NCBI GenBank assembly: GCA_002842755.1
Contig: PHDU01000002.1
Location: forward strand, 62,001 to 126,000
Source of the DNA: Bacteroidetes bacterium HGW-Bacteroidetes-1
GTDB taxonomy: Bacteria; Bacteroidota; Bacteroidia; Bacteroidales; F082
Length of the DNA: 64,000 nucleotides
Reading direction: 5' to 3'
The notes under the pieces were generated by a model, which saw only the letters and a program-made list of their open reading frames with translations, was not told the origin of the DNA and did not search any database. Positions 18,145 to 27,817 of the stretch are shown here, in pieces (positions within the stretch are counted from its first letter, which is position 1; each line of letters opens with the position of its first letter). The translations under genes and the position numbers were made by a program.

Positions 18145-20676
18145 TTAATCGGTAATAATAAGTCTGCTTGTTGAAAGTTTATTATCTTCCTCTAAAACAA
18201 CCGTATATATACCTGACTCAATACCAACACCGGCTAAATTCAGGTAGAACTCTTTTTCGTTGCCTTGAAGATTTACAGTAAACCGTTGTTTCCCGAACAA
18301 GTCAAAAATAGTGATGGTAGCCTTTCCATCCATCATGGTTGAGAGAGGAATATGAATCACATTTTTGGCGGGATTGGGAATTATTTTTAATACTGAATGA
18401 CCATTTAATTCACTTATACTGCTATTATTGATTACAGTCACATAAATTTTTGCAGTTGAAAAAAGTGATGGATCAGCCTGATAAGCGATTTTGTAAATGA
18501 CGGAATCTGTACCAAAGAAGCCTTCATTGGGCATATAGCTTATTACATTTTGATTGGCAAACGGAATGTAGGAATTGCCTTGTGTTGCAGGTTGCTCAAT
18601 ACTCAGAGTCACGGGGGCTTCATTGATATCATTTAGCAGAACTTCAACTGTAATCAACTGATTTATATATGTTTCAACTATATCATTTACTGCAGTTGGT
18701 GGTGTTGTAAGATCGAAAAGAACACCCTGATTATCAACAAAACGTTTTACAAAATGCTGGTAATAAATATTGGCGAGGGTATCATCATGAAAAATCAATG
18801 TGTTTTCATCATTGTCATTATTTGCGGCCGCACTCCAATTATGAGAACCAGTAAAGACCATTGGATCTGAAGACGCGTCACCTTGATCAACAATCATAAA
18901 TTTATGGTGCATCAATCCATTTGAAACATTATCAAAAGTAAAATGTGTCGATAAGGCCTCCGTTAAAACTGTATTTACAGCAGCTGTGTTGCCGCTTTCA
19001 GCATTGGTTATAACGTTCACGGCAACTCCTTCTGATTTGCGTTCTGCAATGGCATTTGCCATTTCAATACGCGTCATGAGCATGGTTGCAATGCTGAGAT
19101 CATTATCAGAAGTGTTGATTACTTCAACTATTCTATTATTCACTCCATCAGAGGGGCTAAAATAACATTCAACACGTTTCCCGTTAATCATAAATTCATG
19201 GGGAGTATTGTTCTTTTTTGTAAAGCCAAATTTTGCATTGGCAGAATTAGGCTCATCGTTATAAGAACCCCACATTTCTTCAAATTCTATTTGATAGGCG
19301 CGTGCAAGACTCTGATCTTGAACGATAATTACATTGTTTGCATCGAGATTGATCTGACCATCGGTAAAGTTTGTTGATCCTGTCCAAACCAGAGGGTCAT
19401 TGGGATCGTTGGATTGGGCATCAAAAACAATGAATTTATTGTGCATAATGCCATTTCGTTCGGAACTACCAGGAGCTATCAACACATGGACATTAGATCC
19501 AATTAGCTCATTAATCCCCAAGTTTGCCGTTGTTCCACACCCTATCACACGAACTCTTACTCCTCTGTTTGTTGCATTTTTTAAAGCATCGCTAATATTG
19601 CTGATTCCGGAATTATTAAAATTATAAATGGTAAAATCAATGGTATATTTAGCGCGATCAATGTAATTTATGAGTGTATCATCCATGGTGCTTGGAAGAT
19701 AAATTGCATCAACGCCATGGGAATATGACACATCCACAGGACTATTGAAGTATGCTTTTATATCGCCTGAAGAATTTGAAATTGTTGCGAATGGGATCAC
19801 AGACGAAAAAGCTGTATCAGATCCACTTACGGAGAATGCCTTTACCCAAGTAATTTCACCTGCGTTCAATCCCGACAAATTAATTTCGTGTGTGGTACTT
19901 CCACCAGTCGATGATGTATAATTTGCCTCAACCAACTCGGATGTAGGACCAAAAAACATCTCAGTTGAACCCGAAATGTTGGTGCTCCAATTGAAATCAA
20001 GTGATGTTTTTGTGAAATTCGCATTGTTTAATGCACCTTCAAGATAAATTGAACTAGGAATAAAAATATCATTCAAATCGCGAGGCAACAACTGATAACC
20101 GCCATTGGGATTGCTATAATCAAATTGAGAGCAGATTGCAGTTAAATTTACCGGAGAACTTGGGATGGGTGTTCCAACAAAATCCTGCCCATTCTTTATG
20201 TAAATTGATCCGGTTTCATTGTTTGCAGTGAAAGTATAGAGTTTATTTCCAGTAAAGTTTTGACCTGCATCATTAAACAACACACCATTTACCTTGACCA
20301 GCATTCCCTCGTAAGGTTCAGAAATCTGAGCGGGAGTCAATACTATAGGATCTGGCAAAGGGTTTCCGGTTGACCTGACAATAACACTTGTAACCGGATC
20401 AATTTCAAGAAGTTGGTTATAGATTTTCAGTGTGCCGGTCACGGTTATTGAGTCGCCACGGTTCACAACACTTACCATTGAGCCATAGGCCGCAATTCCT
20501 GCAGTTTCGTCTTGCAAATATCTGATGATGCCTAATTCAGAACCGTTGGTTGCGATACCTTTTACGGTTACTACTGAACCAACAGGCATTGCTCTGGCTT
20601 CGAGAATACTATTTTGAGCATAACCCAACGAGGTCAGGCTTAATAATAGCGCTAAAATTATGTTTATTTTCTTCAT
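18145..20676 (-). CDS. Secreted phospholipase D-like protein (two HKD motifs) with N-terminal OB-fold-like module and T9SS tail
   Basis: HNKFIVFDAQSNDPNDPLVWTGSTNFTDGQ and HHKFMIVDQGDASSDPMVFTGSHNWSAAANNDNDEN; N-term VGSVVTVKGIATNGSELGIIRYLQDETAGIAAYG resembles YhcR-type OB fold; C-term LKIIPNPAKNVIHIPL...SGIYTVVLEEDNKLSTSRLIITD. Confidence 0.9.
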   Translation of the reverse strand: MKKINIILALLLSLTSLGYAQNSILEARAMPVGSVVTVKGIATNGSELGIIRYLQDETAGIAAYGSMVSVVNRGDSITVTGTLKIYNQLLEIDPVTSVIVRSTGNPLPDPIVLTPAQISEPYEGMLVKVNGVLFNDAGQNFTGNKLYTFTANNETGSIYIKNGQDFVGTPIPSSPVNLTAICSQFDYSNPNGGYQLLPRDLNDIFIPSSIYLEGALNNANFTKTSLDFNWSTNISGSTEMFFGPTSELVEANYTSSTGGSTTHEINLSGLNAGEITWVKAFSVSGSDTAFSSVIPFATISNSSGDIKAYFNSPVDVSYSHGVDAIYLPSTMDDTLINYIDRAKYTIDFTIYNFNNSGISNISDALKNATNRGVRVRVIGCGTTANLGINELIGSNVHVLIAPGSSERNGIMHNKFIVFDAQSNDPNDPLVWTGSTNFTDGQINLDANNVIIVQDQSLARAYQIEFEEMWGSYNDEPNSANAKFGFTKKNNTPHEFMINGKRVECYFSPSDGVNNRIVEVINTSDNDLSIATMLMTRIEMANAIAERKSEGVAVNVITNAESGNTAAVNTVLTEALSTHFTFDNVSNGLMHHKFMIVDQGDASSDPMVFTGSHNWSAAANNDNDENTLIFHDDTLANIYYQHFVKRFVDNQGVLFDLTTPPTAVNDIVETYINQLITVEVLLNDINEAPVTLSIEQPATQGNSYIPFANQNVISYMPNEGFFGTDSVIYKIAYQADPSLFSTAKIYVTVINNSSISELNGHSVLKIIPNPAKNVIHIPLSTMMDGKATITIFDLFGKQRFTVNLQGNEKEFYLNLAGVGIESGIYTVVLEEDNKLSTSRLIITD

Positions 20677-20686
20677 TTTAAAAGAG

Positions 20687-23497
20687 TTAATTAATGACGA
20701 TTTTTAGGGAGGCAGTAATTTGTCGGCTTGTGCCCATAAATACTGCTGCAGAGCGTGCATCGAAAGTTCCGAATGTTTTTTGTAAATAAGTGTCGTTATT
20801 TCTGGCATCAGAAATATAAACAGTATTCAAAAGGTTTAAAACATTGAATCGAATGGTAAAACCAAGTTTATCGAGGGATTGAATTTTAAAACGATATCCG
20901 GTATGAAAATCGAAGAGGGCATAAGAAGGAATTCTCCATGAGTCAAGCGGGTTTCCCAATTCATCTGTTGATTCTTCGGGATTAAAATCAGCATAATAGC
21001 GATCAAAAAATGTTCCTCCACCTTCAATATACCATCCTTTTATTGGTTCATATCTCAGACTTGCGCCCAGCTGCGTTTGTGCGGCATCTCCAACATGAAT
21101 CCCGGTTGCATCAAAACTAATAATATTCGCAGGCATGTTATTGTCGGTAAAATACATTTGAAGATTTTCAATTTTTTTGTCCCATTCCCAGTTACCAAGT
21201 GATAACAATCCCTGAAATTCAAGATTCCTCTGAATTTTGTATACAAAATCTAACTCCACACCAGTATGCAAAGCATTCATTCCTGGAATATCCCCATATG
21301 TGTAACCTTCAGAGCCAGTAACCGGATCTTCATATTTACTTCTTACCTGATTGGTTGGTTTATTTTGCCAGGCAGTATAATAGGCATTAAGATTAGCCGA
21401 GAAAGATTTACTTGTAAAGGAATAGCCAAGTTCCAATGCTTTTACAATTTCATTTTTCGAAATTGAATCATGCTTGAATTCAGCTGTAAAACCCTTATAG
21501 TAGGATCTGAACTCTCTGGCTTTTGACAAATAGCCAAGATTAACAAAAACGTTGCTTTTTTCGCTAAGATTGTAGTTGGCTCCAGTTTTAAAGGTGAAAC
21601 CAGGCGTATATTTCCAATCTGATTCTCTATTTCCAAAATAGTCCTTCTTTTTGATTCCACTTACAGAGGTAGTAAGGTTAACAAAAGAACTCACTTTACC
21701 AACTTTATATTCTGCTTGTGCAAAGAGCCCCCCCCAGTTTACAAGTCCATCATCATAATAATAAATTTTATCACCTACTTTTTTTACAGCTGCCAAAGGG
21801 TTTGCTTCATAATCAATGCGTTTATCAAACCTGTCTATCACATAGTCGCCACCCAAAAGATCAACAACTTCGCTGTAATGTTCCGCTTTATATGATCTAA
21901 GATCAACCCCTCCGGACAAGTCTATATTATTATTTAGATGATAGCTTAATGATGAAAGTAATCCGTACCAACGGTGGTTATTATTATTCTGCACCAAATA
22001 ATTGGTTGAATAATAAAGATGGTCGCTATAGGTTGGATTGATTGGATATGACAATCCAAATCCAGTATTTGTCGGCTTAGAATTTTGGTTGTAAATACTT
22101 TGCCAGTTAATCTGGCCAATTTCGTCTTCATTGAATCTTTCAGGATTGTTGAGAACGTCTGACGGAGTAATAAGGTTTGGATTCTTGAGACTGTTTCTGG
22201 GCTGCATACCTCCCCCTGTTCCCAGCGAAAGATAAAGTGTGTTAGAAATAACGAGTTTGCTATTTACATTCCATGAGTCACGAAGACTGAACTGAGGTTT
22301 AAAATAGGTATTAACTTGCTCATTGAGGACTTCTCGTTTTGCTTCAGGATTAATGATTCGGGCTGAAAAATCGTTGTTCCATTGCTCAGCATCGCGAATC
22401 AGATAACCCCAATGCTGGTTATAGCTTGTCCCCTGATCTAATATCTCTGGAAAATCAGATGGGTTGACTCCATGCTCTTTTGCATAGGCGGTATCGTAAT
22501 CTGCAATGGAACGTTTGTAACTTCTTTGCTTATGTGTTTGGGGAGCGCCAAAACCAGTAAGGCTTGTGATATGATTTCCCCAACGCTTGTCGATTTTAGC
22601 AAAGAAAAACCAGGCATTTACATTCGTTTGATCTACCCAACCGTCACCAGCTTTATATGCACCCGCAAGCGTTATTCCCCATCCATTGTTTAATTTGCCT
22701 GAATTATATCCAAGGCTGGTTGTCAGTTTTCCATTGATGTCAACACCTTGCTCTATACTTACAGATTGTCTGCTTTCAATACCTTTTGTCAGGATGTTCA
22801 TTGTGCCTCCAACTGAAGGAAGTGCCAGCCTTGATGCTCCAAGTCCACGCTGAACCTGAATGCTTCGTGTAACAGCATCCAAACCAAACCAGTTTGACCA
22901 ATAAACCCAACCATTTTCCATGTCGTTAACAGGAATACCATCAAGCATTACAGCGACATTTCTTTGACTGAATCCACGAATGGTGATGCGTGCATCTCCA
23001 TCCCCACCACCTTGTTGTGTTGCATAAACACCAGGGGTTTTATTTAACAACATTGGAATATCCTGACCTGCGAGACGCTCTTCAATTTTTGCAGGAAGCA
23101 AAGTGGTAAAAGCGACCGGTGTTTCTCTTGAGCGGGCTACGTCACCCACAACAGAGATTTCATCCAACACAATTGTCTCCAGATTAAAAACTATATTCAG
23201 TGGCTTATCAGTCACTGTTATATCCTGCGAAACGGAATTATAACCCACGTATGTCACCTGAAGCGTATAATTACCTTTATCAAGAAGGAGTTTAAACTCA
23301 CCATTGATATCGGTAGAGGTTCCTGTTAAGGTACCTTTTATCGCGACATTGGCTCCAACGACTGTCTCTCCCAGAAAGGAATCCTTTACAACACCGCTTA
23401 CTGTTTGTTTTTGAGCAAAAGAAGCAAAAGAGCAAGCCAAAATTATAGCAAGAAAAAGAATCTTATGTTTCATGGAGGATAATTGTATTAAAATCAA
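20687..23497 (-). CDS. TonB-dependent receptor with carboxypeptidase-regulatory-like N-terminus
   Basis: VSGVVKDSFLGETVVGANVAIKGTLTGTSTDINGEFKL; plug ITIRGFSQRNVAVMLDGIPVND; beta-barrel C-terminus. Confidence 0.95.
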   Translation of the reverse strand: MILIQLSSMKHKILFLAIILACSFASFAQKQTVSGVVKDSFLGETVVGANVAIKGTLTGTSTDINGEFKLLLDKGNYTLQVTYVGYNSVSQDITVTDKPLNIVFNLETIVLDEISVVGDVARSRETPVAFTTLLPAKIEERLAGQDIPMLLNKTPGVYATQQGGGDGDARITIRGFSQRNVAVMLDGIPVNDMENGWVYWSNWFGLDAVTRSIQVQRGLGASRLALPSVGGTMNILTKGIESRQSVSIEQGVDINGKLTTSLGYNSGKLNNGWGITLAGAYKAGDGWVDQTNVNAWFFFAKIDKRWGNHITSLTGFGAPQTHKQRSYKRSIADYDTAYAKEHGVNPSDFPEILDQGTSYNQHWGYLIRDAEQWNNDFSARIINPEAKREVLNEQVNTYFKPQFSLRDSWNVNSKLVISNTLYLSLGTGGGMQPRNSLKNPNLITPSDVLNNPERFNEDEIGQINWQSIYNQNSKPTNTGFGLSYPINPTYSDHLYYSTNYLVQNNNNHRWYGLLSSLSYHLNNNIDLSGGVDLRSYKAEHYSEVVDLLGGDYVIDRFDKRIDYEANPLAAVKKVGDKIYYYDDGLVNWGGLFAQAEYKVGKVSSFVNLTTSVSGIKKKDYFGNRESDWKYTPGFTFKTGANYNLSEKSNVFVNLGYLSKAREFRSYYKGFTAEFKHDSISKNEIVKALELGYSFTSKSFSANLNAYYTAWQNKPTNQVRSKYEDPVTGSEGYTYGDIPGMNALHTGVELDFVYKIQRNLEFQGLLSLGNWEWDKKIENLQMYFTDNNMPANIISFDATGIHVGDAAQTQLGASLRYEPIKGWYIEGGGTFFDRYYADFNPEESTDELGNPLDSWRIPSYALFDFHTGYRFKIQSLDKLGFTIRFNVLNLLNTVYISDARNNDTYLQKTFGTFDARSAAVFMGTSRQITASLKIVIN

Positions 23498-23575
23498 AAC
23501 CTAACAGGTAACTGAAATAAAACAAATTTCTATTTCAATTACCTGCACATATTTCTACTTGATGTATAAGGATAA

Positions 23576-24664
23576 TTATTTAATTAGCACTTTTTGTGTT
23601 GTCGAGCTATTATCATTAAACACAACTTTCACCAGATAAAGACCTTTGCTGTTTGTTCCTGTCAGAATTTTCTGTGTTTTCACAGGCAAAATAAATGCCT
23701 CCTTATAAATTTCTTCACCAACGATATTGAACATCTGAATTGTCTTTATCATTTTATTTGAAACAACAGTAAAATGATCTGAAACAACGGGGTTAGGATA
23801 GATTTTCAAAGATCCTTTTAACACATTTTCACCCAAGGAAGTATAATTTGGATCAGCTACACAACCATGTGTACCAAGATTATCCCAGATATCTTTATAA
23901 ACAAGAAATCCAGTGATGCTATCAATTTTTGCAGGAACAGTATCCCATTCCATGGTTACGTTAAATGGATTAGGGTTTGATACTACCCCCTTAACAACCG
24001 TTGGTTTTCTGATAAGCGTATGATCAGAAGTCCATGACATCCAGTATGGGCCATAAGTCACTCCATCGGTAGCTTTCGATTGAACGATGTAATTGATAAC
24101 TTTTCCTGTGACAGGAGTTCCTGTTGAATTATTATAAGTCAGCGTCGAATCCTGAACAAAAGACCAGCCCGTTTCGCCAGAAATGAGATTTCCCAACCCA
24201 ATCTGGCCAATAAGGTCAACGGGGGTTGCATTTGACATATCAGCATTAGGAACAACACCATTTACTGTTTTTAGAAGCGCAATTGCATCATTTCCATTCA
24301 TATAGGTTGGGGCAGGATAATCACCATCAAGCTGATCGGCCATTGCCTGCAAAACAGGACTGCAAGCAGGTGAACTTGAAGTACTTGTAGTTTGTCCATT
24401 GATCAGAACAAATGTTTTATATGGTTCAATTGTTCCAGACAATTGCGTTACTCCGCCTTCAGTAAATACTGAACTTCCATTACTGAAACGTACAACAAAA
24501 TAATTATTAAGATTTATGGCCTGACTGGTAGGATTATAAATCTCAATGCCTTTATTGTTTCCACTGCCTTCTACATATTCAGAGAAGAACAAATCAGTTG
24601 GGGTTTGTGCAGAAGCATAAAAAGCGCTAAAGACAATACTGATAAATAGTAAAAGATTTTTCAT
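23576..24664 (-). CDS. Secreted lamin-tail-domain protein with T9SS tail
   Basis: LFFSEYVEGSGNNKGIEIYNPTSQAINLNNYFVVRFSNG lamin-tail-like; C-term LKIYPNPVVSDHFTVVSNKM...KGLYLVKVVF. Confidence 0.9.
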   Translation of the reverse strand: MKNLLLFISIVFSAFYASAQTPTDLFFSEYVEGSGNNKGIEIYNPTSQAINLNNYFVVRFSNGSSVFTEGGVTQLSGTIEPYKTFVLINGQTTSTSSSPACSPVLQAMADQLDGDYPAPTYMNGNDAIALLKTVNGVVPNADMSNATPVDLIGQIGLGNLISGETGWSFVQDSTLTYNNSTGTPVTGKVINYIVQSKATDGVTYGPYWMSWTSDHTLIRKPTVVKGVVSNPNPFNVTMEWDTVPAKIDSITGFLVYKDIWDNLGTHGCVADPNYTSLGENVLKGSLKIYPNPVVSDHFTVVSNKMIKTIQMFNIVGEEIYKEAFILPVKTQKILTGTNSKGLYLVKVVFNDNSSTTQKVLIK

Positions 24665-24960
24665 AAGCTTATTAGTTTTGAATATTAGATAAGTACATTG
24701 ATTTTTAAGCAGATTTTGTATGCAAAGTTACAATAAAATTACAGGGGAACCTTTCAATTGCTAAAGAAAATAATCTGCTTTTACATGGCAGGCATATTGG
24801 TTCAATTGAAAATTACCAACATCCCTTAAAACAGTCATTAACCTTTTGATTAAAAACAGCGAAGTATGAAAATTAAAAAACCTGCATTTGTCGTAAAAAG
24901 ACAAAACACAGGCCTTTGAGAATGTTAGTAAAAATAGTAAGTAAAGTAAAAATAGAAGTC

Positions 24961-25689
24961 CTACAGTTTCATACCTAAATAGGTTAAAAACTCTTCTTTT
25001 CTTTTTTCATTTTTGAATATACCGCTATATTCAGCAGTAACTGTGGAGCTACTTTCGTCCTGAATTCCGCGTGAAGAAACACACATGTGCTTTGCTTCGA
25101 TCACTATTGCAACGTCATCCGTTTTAAGGACTTGTTTAAGTTCTTCAAGAATTTGCACAGTAAGCCTTTCCTGAACCTGCGGTCTGCGGGCAAAATAGTC
25201 AACAATACGATTCATTTTTGACAGCCCAATCACCTTACCAGAAGGAATGTATGCGACATGAGCTTTTCCAAAAATTGGCAGAAAATGGTGCTCGCATGTG
25301 GTATTCAGATTAATGTTTTTTTCAACAAGCATTTGACCATACCGAAACTTATTATCGAAAACTGACATTGAGGGCTTGTTATCAGGGTTTAGTCCATAAA
25401 AAATTTCCTTAACAAACATTTTAGCCACACGATGTGGTGTTCCTTTAAGGCTATCATCCGTTAAATCAAGTCCAAGTGTATTCATAATTTGCTCGAAATG
25501 CTTTTCGATTATTTTCATTTTGTTTTCATCATCAATATCGAAAGCATCATCTCGCATAGGAGTATCAATATTTGTTGCAATATGTTCATCTCCCATGAAA
25601 TCAGCCTCTGTCCACAACTTGTTGTAGAGGCCATTGCCGTTTATAGGTTTTGTTTCGTTGAATTGTATTGTGTTTCCGTTCACTTTCAT
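24961..25689 (-). CDS. folE: GTP cyclohydrolase I FolE
   Basis: [65 protein letters not shown]. Confidence 0.97.
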   Translation of the reverse strand: MKVNGNTIQFNETKPINGNGLYNKLWTEADFMGDEHIATNIDTPMRDDAFDIDDENKMKIIEKHFEQIMNTLGLDLTDDSLKGTPHRVAKMFVKEIFYGLNPDNKPSMSVFDNKFRYGQMLVEKNINLNTTCEHHFLPIFGKAHVAYIPSGKVIGLSKMNRIVDYFARRPQVQERLTVQILEELKQVLKTDDVAIVIEAKHMCVSSRGIQDESSSTVTAEYSGIFKNEKRKEEFLTYLGMKL

Positions 25690-25915
25690 ATAATTAGTTA
25701 TTATGTTGTTGATTAATTTTACATCATAAACATCATTTGATTCATTTTGTTTAATCTATTGTCAAATATTTTAAACAAAAATGTCCTTTTAAAGTGGATA
25801 TCCATCAATACGCATTCATCCAGTCTATTACTTAATTGATTTTTTTGAATAAGAATTTTACAAAAATTCTAATATTAAAAAACTTGTCTATTTTTGAGGC
25901 ATTAATAATTACAAA

Positions 25916-26713
25916 ATGAGGAAGATTCTTAAAATGCGTTTGAAACAAGTAGTGGTCACTTTGGTTTTGACATTTCTTGTTCAAACAAGTATTGCTCAAA
26001 CAGCAACAAATTTTAATGTGCTCAACTGTGCTGGCGTTAACTACAATCTGTTTAATGAATTAGATGCAGGTAAAGTTGTTGTTATTGGATGGGCTATGCC
26101 ATGCGGATCGTGCGTACTTCCCTTAAAAACAACATACAATGTAGTTCAAAGTTATCAGAATTCATTTCCGGACCGAGTAGTGATGCTACTTGCTGACGAC
26201 TATGCAAATACACCTTGTTCGTCAATTGACCTTTGGGCAAACAGCAACGGCATGACTAACACAATCAGATTTTCAAATGAAGCCATTAAAATGATGGATT
26301 ATGGATCGACAGGAATGCCAAAAGTAGTTGTTGTTGGGGGAGCTGATCATCAGGTTTTTTATAATGCCAACAATGAAGTTGATCATGTTGCACTTCAAAA
26401 AGCCATTAATGATGCCATTTCAGTTATTACTGCACTGAATGAGTCTGATAATACCAGTGCCTTTTTAAAAATATTTCCGAATCCATCTCAAAATAAAACA
26501 ACTGTTTCATATTCCTTACCATTGTCTTCTAACATAACTATCAGCATCTTTAACGATTCAGGACAGGAAGTCTCGCAAATTTTTTCAGGTTTTGCAGAGC
26601 AGGGACTTAATCGTATTGACGTTCCAACCAGCCAATTACGAAATGGGGTCTATTACCTACAATTGAAACATAATAAAGGGTCGCTGGTCCATAAGTTTTC
26701 AGTTGTAAAATAA
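25916..26713 (+). CDS. Secreted thioredoxin-like protein with T9SS tail
   Basis: VVVIGWAMPCGSCVLPLKTTYNVV (CxxC); C-term LKIFPNPSQNKTTVSYSLPL...NGVYYLQLKHNKGSLVHKFSVVK. Confidence 0.85.
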   Translation: MRKILKMRLKQVVVTLVLTFLVQTSIAQTATNFNVLNCAGVNYNLFNELDAGKVVVIGWAMPCGSCVLPLKTTYNVVQSYQNSFPDRVVMLLADDYANTPCSSIDLWANSNGMTNTIRFSNEAIKMMDYGSTGMPKVVVVGGADHQVFYNANNEVDHVALQKAINDAISVITALNESDNTSAFLKIFPNPSQNKTTVSYSLPLSSNITISIFNDSGQEVSQIFSGFAEQGLNRIDVPTSQLRNGVYYLQLKHNKGSLVHKFSVVK

Positions 26714-26757
26714 GTACTCATTTATTAAATGTTCATTTACCAACAGTACCCGATACT

Positions 26758-27783
26758 ATGAAATTATTTTTTACCATTATCTTTTTCCTTGCTTTTTTTA
26801 ACGAGAGTTTTGGGCAATGCTGTGCAATTGGTGGAGGGAGTCCTCTTGCTGGTGATGTATCGCAGGGAGTATTGAAAGACAAACAATTTGAAATTAGCTC
26901 TAATTATCAATTTACTCATTCAACCAATTTTCTTACCGAGCGTACCCGGGACACCAACTTTTTGGAAAAATTCAGCAGTCAATACCTTTATTCACGCATT
27001 GCATTTGGTCTATCAGAAAGGTTGACTATGTCAATTGAACTTGGCTATTGGCTTGAAAAAAATCAAGTTGGATTGGTCGGCAGAGACTCTTATCTTTCAA
27101 AGGGTATTAGTGATCTGATTCTGTTTCCACGGTATAATATTATCAAGTCAGGTGCACAAAATAAGTTCACGGAACTCACTTTCGGAATGGGTTTTAAAAT
27201 TCCACTTGGAAGCTTCAATGACTCAATTGGAATGATAGAGCCGTTCTCAGGAGAAACCCTTTACAGCACCAAACCACCTGCAGTACAAGCCACTTCCGGA
27301 GCACACGACCTTATCTTTCGACTTTTTTACTCCGGCGGCATTCCTTCTAGTCGCTTTAAGCTTTCTGCCAATGCTGTTTATATACTTAAAGGGTGGAATC
27401 CATTGGGTGAAAAACTAGGAAATTATGCCAGTTTTGGCATTTTTATTGGTCGCACTTTTTTTGAAAAAATGAACGCGGTAATTCAGATAAAAAGTGAATG
27501 GATCGATAAAATGAGAATTAATTCAGATCTAATGATGGTATCTTTCCCCAATTACGATCCTGAAGCAACTGGAAGTAAAAAAATCTTTATTGCCCCACAA
27601 CTGAGCTATCTGCTACAAAACAGGTTTACTTTCTTTTTGCAAAGTGAATTTCCAATTTATCAACAAGTCAATAAAACTCAGATTGCATCACAAACACAGT
27701 TCACGATTGGTTTAACCTATAGATTTATGGCTAAAAATTCAGGAATTATTAATCCCACCATTGTTATTCCACCGGGTAGCTGA
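26758..27783 (+). CDS. Predicted outer-membrane beta-barrel protein with Cys-Cys at the mature N-terminus
   Basis: Signal peptide then QCCAIGGGSPLAGDVSQGVLKDKQFEISSNYQF; alternating beta pattern; 45 bp downstream of the thioredoxin-like gene. Confidence 0.7.
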   Translation: MKLFFTIIFFLAFFNESFGQCCAIGGGSPLAGDVSQGVLKDKQFEISSNYQFTHSTNFLTERTRDTNFLEKFSSQYLYSRIAFGLSERLTMSIELGYWLEKNQVGLVGRDSYLSKGISDLILFPRYNIIKSGAQNKFTELTFGMGFKIPLGSFNDSIGMIEPFSGETLYSTKPPAVQATSGAHDLIFRLFYSGGIPSSRFKLSANAVYILKGWNPLGEKLGNYASFGIFIGRTFFEKMNAVIQIKSEWIDKMRINSDLMMVSFPNYDPEATGSKKIFIAPQLSYLLQNRFTFFLQSEFPIYQQVNKTQIASQTQFTIGLTYRFMAKNSGIINPTIVIPPGS

Positions 27784-27817
27784 TGTCTTGACAAAAGAAA
27801 TCCTAACAATTATCTTT

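Noticed and set aside
25690-25915. Riboswitch upstream of folE
   Set aside because: No preQ1 or THF aptamer motif could be recognised on either strand
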